Source: Nepenthes gracilis (lineage: Eukaryota > Streptophyta > Magnoliopsida > Caryophyllales > Nepenthaceae). From it: a stretch of DNA of 64,000 nucleotides. The position numbers and the translations under genes are program-made. The stretch spans positions 14,972,042-15,036,041 of the forward strand of contig BSYO01000010.1 in assembly GCA_033239525.1 (NCBI GenBank), read 5' to 3'. A model generated the notes under the pieces. The model had not been told where the DNA came from and did not search any database. It worked only from the letters and a program-made list of their open reading frames with translations. Shown in pieces: positions 11,639 to 22,430 of this stretch. Numbering within the stretch: position 1 is the stretch's first letter; every line of letters starts with the position of its first letter.

Positions 11639-14202
11639 TGTGGCGACCCAAGCCTAAATACTCAAACACGTGGCTCGAGTCGCTCACGCGGACTAAAAAT
11701 TTAAAATAGAATATCACAATTCCACATTTCAAACATTTTCATTCAATTGAATTACTACATCATAATAACCCAACAAAATAAAAATACATATATCTCAATA
11801 ACAGTTTAATCTCATCATCCGACTATCAGGACCATCTTCTCATGCGTTTTTCCTCCAAGCTAAATACTGTCAACTCAATCTGGAGCCAAGAAAACACAAA
11901 GGTGAGCCAAAGCCCAGCAAATGATATAATCAAAAACGCTAACAACAATAACGATATCGGATATCTTCTACCAAGATCTCAACATACTCTGACAACCTAT
12001 TATATCCGAGACAGATTGCAACACGTCGTAAATACGACTCTAGGCAAATGGGTCCCACAAGACCCGAACATCCAAAAATAACAAGAGTGCCAATAAACAA
12101 CGGTAATCCCCTGGAATCCGATCTCAACAATGATTGGGAATTTTCCCGGTCCATATGTCAGCGAAAACGACCAGCATACTCACGATAACAACACAACATG
12201 AATTCCACTGAATCCGAATATCACAGGATCCACACAAGGATATTGCCACCACAACAAATGAGGTACTCACAATCATAGAACATCTCAAGGAATCACCCGG
12301 ATCTTATTCCGCCACTGTGAACCAAAGGTCACGATATCCCCAACAAAATTGGATACTTGCACGGGCTACTTGATGCTCGCAAGTTTGACCTCCGACCAAA
12401 TCCATGGTCCACAGAGACTCTGCCCCACAAAGTACAGACGTCTCCCGAGCATGCTCATCATGCTCCTCTTCCGACTCTACCAGGTACGGAAGACAACTCA
12501 TACGTCAAACCCAGCATCTCCCGCCATGATATCATCAATATCATGATCTACGATGTTCACAGGGCCATAAGCATCCCGCCACACTAGGCAACGTACATCA
12601 ATCCACCAGAATACGAAAATCAGCATCGGATAAATGTGGACCACAGTAAAGTACCAAAGTCTCCCATTCAACCAGATACTTTAATGTTTTCACACACTAT
12701 CCTCAACCTTGACCGTAAGAAGCCAACGAATACAAATACTCACACACCGAGTATAACGCAAAGAACGCTTTGCAACATCAATGACAGAACGTCGTTCGGT
12801 GCTGACCAGACCGTACTCACACCATCAAATTTAACACAAAGAAATGAATCTCAAAAACATCCAAAGGAATTATAAGGATCGAAATATGATCAGTTCAACT
12901 GCCTCACTATTCTTTTCATTTTATTTCAGAGCGATACCTACCACTAAGGCCAACAATATAATTTATTTCAATTTCCATCCCCAACAAATTTATTAGTAAT
13001 ATTTATTTCTTCATACATATCCCTTCATATATATAAATATCTATACATATATATATATACACATAATCCACACATATACAAATACAAACAGAGCTAAGCC
13101 CACGGCCCAGCTTCTGTTGAACGCAGCTCATGCTGCCCTCCATCCACAGACTCAACCAGAACCCAGCCTACGGCCCATCCTCACACACACACAGCACTCA
13201 GACAAGCACCCCCAATTCCTTCAATTTACACCTACGTACACAAAACACACACACCCACTGCTTCACATGTGCACATCAACACATACCCAAACATATATAC
13301 CTGCACCCACAAATGCGTATACTGTATTTCGTATAAATTACAGAACCAACGATGTACGCAATTCCAACCGGCAAAGTACGATGCTCTGCTTCCTTACCAT
13401 TAGAGCCGGCCACGAAAAACAGAGTGAGAGGCTCTGCTCTCTCACTCAACTTCAGCCGGTTAAAAAAATAGAGTAACAACTCTGCTCCCTCTAATCAATT
13501 TCCCAAAAAGCTCATCCCATCCCCATTTACGCCACGAAATGGTGGAATTAGAGGAAGCGAGAGAGAGGCAGATTCGAATAAACTTAGAATCCAGGAGCAC
13601 ACAGCCAACAATACCAACGAAGAAGGAAGGATTTATGAGAAATCAGTTTCAAATTGAGTAGAATGACAATAGAGGGTTCACTTGCAAATTTTGAGAGGAA
13701 CGACAGTAGAGGAAAATCACTTGCCTGATGAACATGGCTCGGCTTCGGCTTCAATTCGGCTTCAGATTTGGGAATCGGCTTCGGCAGCACGACGGCGACA
13801 CTTCCTCCGACGACTACGGCTCCAGACGATGACGACTCCGGCACAGGAAGCTTCGACTGCAGATGCTCAGACGACCCACGACCACAAATTATACATCCAC
13901 AATTTGGCCGCCCGATTTAATGAGAAGGACGAAGTGGTAGAAATCGAAGAGGAAATTAAGAGGGAGATGGAAATGCGAAACGGGAAGAAGAGAGTGAGAG
14001 AAGGAGAGAGCGAGAGAGACAGATAGACGGGAGAGAAAAAGAGAAACAGAGAGGGGGAGAGAAAACAGGGAACGAGGGAGACGAGGGAAGAGAAAGAGGG
14101 AGAGAGAGAGAGACGAGAGGGAGGCGAGAGGGAAGTGGGGGAACGGGAGTAGCAGAGAGGAAGTTCGAGAAGATGGTGAAGTGGGGTGGCGTGGGGGATT
14201 TG

Positions 14203-14243
<41 letters not shown>

Positions 14244-14386
14244 GTAAAGTATATATATATATTTATTATTATTACTATCCCCATGAATATATATATATAT
14301 TTTTATTTCCTTTTAATATACGTAATAAATTTAATTTTACCCCATTTAAATTTTAATTTCATTTATAAAAATATCCGGATATTACA
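11639..14386 (-). mobile_element. Solo LTR 'C' (2.75 kb), target duplication GTAAC
   Basis: It starts TGTGGCGACCCAAGCC and ends CCGGATATTACA. The exact 5-bp repeat GTAAC lies at 11634-11638 and 14387-14391. It is homologous in parts to LTRs A, B and D (for example TCTCCCATTC at about 12662 and 10806). There is no internal region, so it is a solo LTR. A purine tract (13980-14170) is followed by a TTA run and an AT-rich end. Confidence 0.8.
14204..14243. repeat. (TTA)n microsatellite in LTR C
   Basis: About 13 uninterrupted TTA units. A similar run sits at the matching place in LTR D (45545-45583). Confidence 0.9.
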
Positions 14387-14997
14387 GTAACCCGGCCTTA
14401 CTGCCTCTTCTTTGCTACTCACGTCCAAAATGAAGAAGAAATCACCGAATGTTTAAAGACGACACAGAATCGGTCAATTGAATGAATGAGGAAAGGGAAA
14501 CGGATGACGACAGCTGATTAAATGAAACATAAAGAGAAGAAGAGGAACGAAGCAGCAGAGTGCGAGAGAGCGAGAGAGAGAGAGAGAGAGAGGAAGAGGT
14601 TGGGGAGAGAGGAAATCAGGGAGAAGAAGGAAGGAAGGAAGCCGAGAGAGAGAGAGTAAGAATGGAAAAGAACAGAGAATTCTGGAGACGAAAGAGAGTG
14701 AATTAAAAATGTTAGAAGTTTTATTATTTAATAATAATATCGTTTATTATTTAATATACAATATCATTCAACTTGAGTCAAAACTGTTACATCTATAGTC
14801 TCTCATTGTACCAAATACCTTAATATTTTTATATATTCTTCTTAACTTAATTATAAAATGTCAATAAAATTCACACATATTGGTAAAATTAATACAAATA
14901 ATGAATTACCAAAATTTATCAATAGAATTTCAAAAATAATTATTTACTGATAAAACTTTAGATAGTTACCTAATAATGCATTTTATTGAAATATATG

Positions 14998-16162
14998 TGA
15001 TGGGTCCGTCACCTATAAACCGACTCGGATGTCAAGACTCATAGTGAAAAGACTGTCTGAAAGTCTCGATCTGAAAGGAGAACTCACAAATAGAAGGGAT
15101 AGGCTTAGGATCTGAACGTTTCAACTGGCCCAATCGGCCAAAATGACATTGTCGGCTCAGTCAAGATAGCCCATGATCCTCTTCTCACATACTAAAGAAA
15201 CTTATCATTTCCGATCGGAATAGCCGGACAAATATTCCAAGAATATTCGTCAACGTTTACATGATCGCTCCCAAAATGACAACGATATCTTGGCTAATCT
15301 CCTTTCAAAGGTAACTACCATATTGGGATTTTCTTATCTATCTAAACAACTCACCGGACAGTTGTCATCAATCAAGAAATGTCAAACCGTCCGTCAATAC
15401 TATAAATACTCATTCAATACAGTAGGAAAGGATATACAAAATTAGATACCATAGAAAAACATATCGAAAACTCTCTCCAAATAAGTGGTCCCTGACTGAG
15501 ACTCTACTACCATCATCGAGTATCCCAATTGCACTCTGACGACTTACAACCGGTAAAGACGCTCTCTCCCAAGCACATCTCTTTCTCTAAAATGCTCCCC
15601 ACCAAGTGCATTTTCTGAGCCATACCCTTCATCCAATGAGCCCTCCATCCAGGCATTATACTTTTCATCCAGGATGCCCTCCATCTAAACACCATACCCT
15701 CCATCCTATATGCTCTCTATCCAGGCATTATGCCCTCCATCCAAGAGCCATCCTCTATCTGAGTGGCCCTCCATCCAGATGTCATACCGTCCATCCAGAA
15801 GTTCGGTTCTCTCTTTCTTCTAAACCACCCCTAGCCAAGCGTACCTCTAAGCCGCCCCTTAGTTGGACGCATCTCCAAGCCACCACTCAATCGGGTGCAT
15901 TCACACTCAATCTCCCATTATATACATCCACGCATCTCTTACATCCACACATCTTTCTATTAGTTGGGGAATATTTCTAATTTGAATGTCGGAAGATAAA
16001 TTAGGAAGTGAGTTTCACCAATTCTCTAACATTTTGTTTGTTAGTTGTATTGTGTAGGACTCAGATTATTAGAAATGGAGACTGAAATCACCTGAGTTTA
16101 ACCCGACCGAGGAAAACTGGAAGGTTTTCTAATTTGTACAACCCAAATACAAAAACGCATCA
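14998..16162 (+). mobile_element. Solo Tat-type LTR inserted in LTR B
   Basis: It starts TGATGGGTCCGTC and ends ACGCATCA. The 3' part (TTTCTAATTTGAATGTCGG, then GTGTAGGACTC) matches the LTR at 8146-8979. LTR B sequence lies on both sides, and no primer site or coding region follows. The flanks are AT-rich (ATATG and TATAA), so a target duplication cannot be shown. Confidence 0.65.
15630..15800 (+). repeat. Degenerate CCTCCATCCAGG minisatellite in the Tat-type LTR
   Basis: The words CTCCATCCA and CATTATGCC recur about every 18-20 bp with drift. No counterpart is seen in the related LTR at 8146-8979, so it arose after the two copies diverged. Confidence 0.6.
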
Positions 16163-17533
16163 TATAAATTTTACACATCCAGACAAACCTGCATAATTAT
16201 CACATGTATATACCTACACATACATCCCTATAGCCAAACACATGTAATACACGCCAAACACACCCATGCACATGTAAATAAATACCCACACCCGTACACA
16301 GGAATGTATAATCATTACATGCATACACTACCACATATGTGCATATCATATACCAACAAACTTCCATGTGTATGCATATTGCCCCTAATAAAAATGCATA
16401 AATTTACACACACACTGCCTACATATATATATATATTTGGCTTACATATATATATATATATAAGCCAAGAAGTTGGCTTACATATACTTACCTTAATCTT
16501 ATACCAAACAGATTAAAAAAAATAATTACCTAAATCACGCATTTCTCTCTCCTCGGCCATGCGCCCCTTTCTTTCTCTTCCTGTGAGACTTCTCTCTCCA
16601 GCCATGCTACGTCGCCTCGTCCGCAAGCCACCGCTGTCTCTACCTCCTCTCTCAACCACTGACCTTTCTTAATGCGCTCTTTCTTCTCGTCGAACCGACC
16701 TCCTTCTCCTTCTTCTCCCTTTTTCTTCCTTTGCACGAACCTCCTCTGCTTCTCCCTCTCTCTTATGGCTACCTCCCCCTTCTCTTCCCTCATCCTTCCT
16801 TCTTCCTTCTTTGGTCGCCCCACCTTTCTTTCTTCCCCCTCTCTCTCTCCTCCTCCTCCTTCTCTGCTCTGCCTTCACGCAAGCATCTGAATATCCAACA
16901 ATCAAATTTCAACTAATTTTTTTCAAAATTGATTCATACAAACAAAGAATTTACATCAACAAAGGAAAATAAAGGTTTTACTTGCCTCAATTTCATACAT
17001 TTTTTCTGATAACAACGGCAACGACGGCAGTCGTTCTACTCGACTCACGTCTTTCTCCTTCTATTCACACTAACGCGTATAATGGAGGGTAAATCGCATA
17101 ATAATCTTCATCGGGCTTCCGTTCCAGGTGTTGATTTCCTTCTGCTGGTGGTTGTTGTGAACCCCGTTCCACCTTCCCCTTGCTTTCCTTCTTTTCCCCT
17201 CCCTTCCCTCTCCTTTCCTTCTTACTTTTTCTTCTTTCTTTCTTTTCCTCTCTTTTATTTCTTTCTTCTGCTTCTACCAATTTTCCCTTTTCCCCCTCTA
17301 CTATTATCTTATTATTTTTTTATTACTTTTATACTTTTGTTTTTCTTTACTCTCCTTCTATAATCCATTCAATGCTCGAACGTCAATGTCAATGCGCCTC
17401 AAATACCAGTCCAATTGATTTAAATATTCTCCAAATTTCACACAATACATATATTATTAATTTGACATATCTAATAAATTTTTAAATTAATAAATACCTT
17501 TAAAATACAATAAAGGGGGATCCGGATATTACA

Positions 17534-18560
17534 TAAACGACACTTGGATGAATATTCTCATGCAGATTTGGAATAAAAATTCTTAAAATAGCATCAAAAA
17601 CGACACCTGGAAGGAGGAATTAGTCTAAGTACTGCTTTTACTATCGATTTTTGGATCACAATACTGAAAACTGTCGAACTCTATAGAGAAAAATCGAGAC
17701 CCTCATTGGGAACAGGTGCCTCAACCAATTCTTGAAAAACTTGAGAAATACCTCCAGGAGAACAAATGTTGACAAGTTGGACCAACAAAGGCATCCATGC
17801 AATCGGGTTGCAATCAGATAGTCAACATGGTGTCTACAAGACCACCAAGGAACAATGCTCCAAGCCAACTAAAGAAAACTTCGAGTAGCAAGAAGTAGAA
17901 AATAGGAGTTAGAAATGATGTCATTAGTTTTAGCAATAACGATATAACTCATATAATAACTCTCCATTCAGATCCTCTCGTTATATTTGTACTCATTTTG
18001 GATGATGCGTTTGATTACCAAGTGAAAAGGGTTTTTGTTGATAATAGAAATTTAAGAAATTTGCAATACCGGCACCTATTTTAAGCTCGAATTAAAAAAG
18101 CACCAATTGAGACCAACCAACGAGCCCATATATAGACTATATAATCAACTAGTTCCAGCCCAAAGGACTATTCAACTAGAGGCTACACTACAAGTGTATC
18201 TAAAGACAGCATTCCGCATACTCACGTTCCTAATAGTCAACTTATCCTCGATCTACAATACTATTTTGTGATGACCCTACTTAGTCGCATTCAAAACAGT
18301 AATGTTGATTCCACATCTCAATATAAATTCATGATAGCATACGACATTGGAAAGGTCCTAAGCGACCAAGTTATTGGCTGAACATGCTACTTATCTCAGA
18401 TCAATTGAGAAATTCTGCATCAACTGATTGAAGTCTTTGATCTTCAAGACAAAACTACACTATAGTAGAGGTAGTCCGACCAATCAACTAATTAAATCCC
18501 TTTAAATCCTAGTAAGCCTGAGAAATGTATTCAAATTAGAAGCTCACTCACTGGTTTTTA
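17534..18560 (+). pseudogene. Tat-type gag-protease fragment
   Basis: Plus-strand conceptual translation contains RNDVISFSNNDI (about 17911-17945) and YQVKRVFVDN (near 18020). A decayed copy of the protease end follows (18240-18410). The equivalent VGIRDDVISFSNQDI and YNTILGRSCLTTFGVV blocks occur in element 2. Stops and frame changes are frequent. Orientation and family match the LTR and primer site at 8146-9056. I infer it is the same element, split by the large LTR stack. RT and integrase are not seen. Confidence 0.6.
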
Positions 18561-19080
18561 GGGTTAGTTTACCCTCACGGGATCACGACCCTTTATCCTA
18601 GCCATTGTCACATGTATGTTGTCCAGGGCATTGTATATGTGAAAGATATGAGAAAAATGAATAAAAACTGCTGTTTCCATGTTCCTTAGTTGTAGCCAGG
18701 TTCTTCCTCTTTTGTAAAGTAGAACAAATGAATAATTGTATCAGTCAAGATTATAAATATCATCCAATATATCGTTATTTTGTCGCGTTACCATCAGTCT
18801 TATATCAGTACATATAAAACAATATTGTATACATTTGTTGATATTTCATTCAATGATTGATACCAACAAATGGCTACAAAAGGAGAGTGTACTCCCTCAA
18901 ATCCTTCACTTTAGTTCGAATCTACCCCCACCATACTCCTGGGTAAAACCACTTGCCCACAAGCTTCACAACTCTATCTTTCAACCAAGTGGACTATCTA
19001 TTATAACCCACGGCCTCACAATACATGCACAGTTCCACACAAACTAGAACTAACAAACTTGACATAATAGAAAATAATAA
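18561..19080. other. No recognisable feature
   Basis: Non-coding sequence between the gag fragment and the exon-like segments. Short open stretches look random. Confidence 0.3.
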
Positions 19081-20165
19081 ACTAATCATTCAATGAACAA
19101 CTCTGTCTTCTTTTCTTTTTCTTGGCCCGACCTTCCATAGCTGCTTCATCGCATCATGTACCTTTACAGAAAAGTTTGAACTTCCAATCTTGTTTACCTT
19201 TTAGGGATACTGCCAAAAAACAACTCTATAAGAACAAAATTAACTTTGGGACAATCAACAGACAGTAATGCAAAGAAAGTTACCCTTTCCAGCATTACTG
19301 CCCAACAGTCAGACAACCGTGAGACAGGACCAACAAACATCATATACAACTCTTAAAAGTTTATCAGTCAGATCAAAGAGAGAGAAACAAAACAGAGTCA
19401 TCTTCAGGCCTAAGGGATAGATCAATCTTATTGTGCATCAAGGCTCACCCTCAACTTTTCGTAAGTGTCTGATTAGATTTGTCATAGAAGAGGCCCATCA
19501 ATTGAGCCTCTCTTCGTTGAGTAAAAAATGGCTGAAGAAATTCACAGCCAAATAGAAGTAGAGGCATTAGAGCATTTGAAAGGTAATCAAGGAGCCTCCC
19601 TAAAATCAAATAATCTTTTCACTGCCTGAACTCCACTAGAGACCATGCCCCTGTTGATATTAGAAGCAGCTAGAGTTGACCAAGCACTGCAATTTCCATT
19701 TTTTTTAAAAATTCCGTTACCCCATCAAAATCAAATATTCTTCTATCCGTACTCTCTACTGTCATAACAGGAAATTTCAACTAATTACATGCAACTGACT
19801 GATATAATAAGACTTCTTTAGCAGCAGTAAAGATAAATTTTCACATCCTCCATCAGATTTGGTTACACACCGTCTCTTTCGCCCTTGAACAAATAAAAAT
19901 TCAGAATGTTCTGAAACTCGGGCAACTTCAAATAACTATAACCACGTTTTACCAGGGAAGCTCCACAGTTCTACAAGAAGAAGCTTCTGACCTGCAGGAG
20001 CATGGTTACTGCAACAAATACCTGGCTTCTCAAATTTGATCATCTGGACCACAGCCTTGCTGTAAGTAGACGCATAGAGGGCCCAAAAAATTGAAGTATA
20101 AGAACCAGACAACAATGAATGTTTGGCGCTATAGGAAGCCTGAAAGAGAGGTTCATTTAGCATTC
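19081..20165 (-). other. Unidentified minus-strand exon-like segments
   Basis: Three stretches look coding but I do not recognise them. The first (20153-19950) follows a CTCTCTTTCAG acceptor and reads ASYSAKHSLLSGSYTSIFWA onward. The second (about 19605-19455) follows TTTTAG and reads RLLDYLSNALMPLLLFGCEF, ending with a stop. The third (about 19230-19081) reads VHDAMKQLWKVGPRKRKEDR and ends with a stop. Frames between them do not join cleanly. They could be exons of a small gene split by the LTR at 20219-21357, a spliced non-coding RNA, or chance. Confidence 0.2.
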
Positions 20166-20218
20166 ACACTCAATGGAGACATTCTTCTTGCTCTTGAGCT
20201 CTTTTCCCCCTCCCTTCC

Positions 20219-21357
20219 TGAAAGGAACTAGTAGTCCCAAATCACAATTTGTTTCGATCCCTTTTTAAATTGTGGAATAAATATAAACACAAATATATAA
20301 TATACGTGATGCATATTCAGATTTAGATGAATCAACCAATAAAAAGCATATAAAATATAAAGGCAGTAAGCAGTAGTAATCAATGCACAATTTTGGTGAT
20401 GAAAAAAAACCTCGATAATCACGACTATCGAGTAAAATTCTCCAAACTTCTATGGCTAAGAAAAAAATGCACTAGAAAAGTCAACTTACAGATTGAATGG
20501 TACAGATGCACTAATTACAGCCAACTTACTCTCGTCTTGTGGCCCTTTTCGAGGAACTCGGATTTGCAAGCGACAACGAAATCGGACACCTCCTAATCTT
20601 TTGGTCAATCTTCCTTCACGAGCCGTCAAATCTCCTCACATCATTGAAATTCAGTTTCCATGCCACCCATGTCTTTCATGAGAATTACATGTCAAAAAAA
20701 TGTAAATAATAAAATATACGAGGGAAAAAAAGTCTAGAATTGAAGCACAAGAATCGAGGACAAGTTTTCTCAGATCGGCTCAAATCGGAGCAAGATATAA
20801 GCATTAAAAGTGGGTTTTTTATCAATGAATGCCCATCAGTAATATTCCCAAAAGTCTTCTTTGCAAAGAGAATAAGACTATTATTTATAACGAGGCTCAA
20901 AATTAGGGTAAAAATTATGACTATTGGGAATTGCGTGCCCTAGCTCTCGAGCGCATGGTGGGCACCCCCAGGGTACGCATCCCAACGCTTGAGCGCGGCT
21001 CGAGCATGCCTTGAGCGCTAACTCTTGGGTATTGGCACCAAGCTCGAGCGAGCCTCTAATGCTATCTTTCTAGAAAATGTGCTCGAGCGTGCCACAGGCA
21101 AGCATTGAGCGGGACCTCTCTGGAAAACGCACTAGGGCCTACCTTGGGTGTGCCTTGAGTGGGGCCTCTTAGGAAAATATGCTAGGGCTTAGATCGAGCA
21201 CGAGGAAGGCGTGGATACTGGGAGATGTGTTTTGGCGACCATTGGACGTGAAACAGATGCAAATCCTTAGGGCAATAAAAAAACCTTCACCAAAGAATGA
21301 CCATACATAGTCACAAAATATACCAATATAAAATACACTTAACACTTTCTAACTACA
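20219..21357 (-). mobile_element. LTR-like copy 'G', same family as LTR F
   Basis: Its left end (TGAAAGGAAC, then TTTGTTTCGATCCC) matches the start of LTR F (31324). A short inverted motif, CTCGATAATC/GACTATCGAG at about 20411, has a counterpart in F. AATCAACTTACAG-like and CTCGAGCG-rich blocks are shared, and the right end (GACCATACATAGTCAC to TTCTAACTACA) matches the right end of F. No target duplication was found. On the minus strand it would start TGTAGTTAG. It may be Copia-type, from terminal sequence only. Confidence 0.5.
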
Positions 21358-21489
21358 GTAAATCATATGGTTAATGAAATCATGAAAATGATGCCAGAAG
21401 ACTTTGCCGGCTGATAGAAACAACAATGACACAATCCATAAAATAAATACTGCAAATGTTCATTAGTTGAGTACTAAGATGCTTCCCCA

Positions 21490-22100
21490 TCAAAAGAAAC
21501 TCACTAAACCATGTGTGAACCCAAAATAACAGAAACAAAAATTATCAGTACTCAAACCGGGAATGATGCGAACCTCAAGTGAATTTTTCTGAGTATGCTT
21601 AAGAGATTGGCTGAAGTTACTACCCTGCATCTTCCAGATTGCTGGTACCTGGTTATACAAACATACCAACTCAGTCTTAGAAATCCACACACATATAAAC
21701 TAACCATTTAATAGAACATATGTAAATTACCACTTTGTATTTTTCTCTCTCTTCATGATCCTAAACAAAAAAAAAAAAGGCCAGTTGATTCTAAATTAGA
21801 TTTTAAATTTAATTTCCCTTTCATCTAAAAGCTACAAATTAAAAAAAAAAAAAAATCAATTGAACAACCGTTACAATGGAAACAAATTAGCTTCAAAGTT
21901 CACAAAACTAGGACTAGGAACATATCTAATACTCACAACAGTTCTTATTTTTCCAAAGATAAATAACCATTCTAGCATCTCAAAGAGGTTACTAATCAAT
22001 CATTTGATGTTTCTTCACAGGGTTTCTTTGTCAGATCAGCAACTCTTTGACAAAACTCAGTTGAATATTGGCCTGCAAAAAAAGAAGAAGGAAAAGGAAA
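21490..22100 (-). other. Minus-strand exon-like segments downstream of the HSF gene
   Basis: After a long pyrimidine tract and TTTTTGCAG (about 22074) a short frame reads QYSTEFCQRVADLTK and ends in a stop. Below it lie DHEEREKYKV (after TTTGTTTAG) and, joined in phase, VPAIWKMQGSNFSQS (21655 down). They may be a spliced 3' UTR of the HSF gene or part of an unknown gene. No family was recognised. Confidence 0.2.
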
Positions 22101-22430
22101 CAATCACATAAGTATGAGTGATCAGTTTTTAGCTTCACCAATGGCACCTTCCCCTTTGAATCATAGATAACAAATTAATTATCAAACAAAATTTATTGAA
22201 GGATACAGCTGCCGAGACACATGCTAATGACCTCCTTGCAACTCGCACTTGTCTCTTTCTATATCATCTAACACAGTCTATATTCCATGTTTCAAAGCCG
22301 CTTAGTCAAAGCAGCAAGTCACACAGATTTCTGTCGTAGCATGTGTACACCCTATATGAGATGGAGGGCTACAATTGCAGAGGCCAACTTTATTATTAAA
22401 GAACCACGGCTATTTCTACATGATTCTCCA

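Larger units (their letters stand above)
9726..14791 (-). mobile_element. Large LTR 'A', inserted in B and split by LTR C
   Basis: It starts TGTGACGCCCGGGACCCG at 9726 and ends CTGTTACA at about 14791. The two pieces, 9726-11638 and 14387-14791, flank LTR C. Sequence to the left (to 9725) and right (from 14792) joins into one continuous family sequence when this block is removed. Flanks are GACAT on the left and TACAT overlapping the right end, so the target duplication is uncertain. No coding region is present. Confidence 0.55.
9057..17533 (-). mobile_element. Large LTR 'B', split by nested insertions
   Basis: 9181-9720 matches 10035-10800 over several hundred bases, so both are copies of one repeat. 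After the nested insertion 9726-14791, the match to the same family continues at about 14792 (compare 10797 onward). It stops again at 14998 for a Tat-type LTR and resumes at 16163. The right end at 17533 is CCGGATATTACA, like the end at 14386. Read on the minus strand the LTR starts TGTAATATCCGG. The left end is not fixed. It holds long pyrimidine tracts (16540-16860, 17160-17360). Confidence 0.55.

Noticed and set aside
13117..13476. 119-codon His/Thr/Pro-rich frame
   Set aside because: Arises from CA-rich simple sequence inside solo LTR C.
16530..17363. Overlapping frames rich in Ser, Pro, Phe or Arg, Glu
   Set aside because: They are by-products of pyrimidine tracts in LTR B, open in several frames on both strands.
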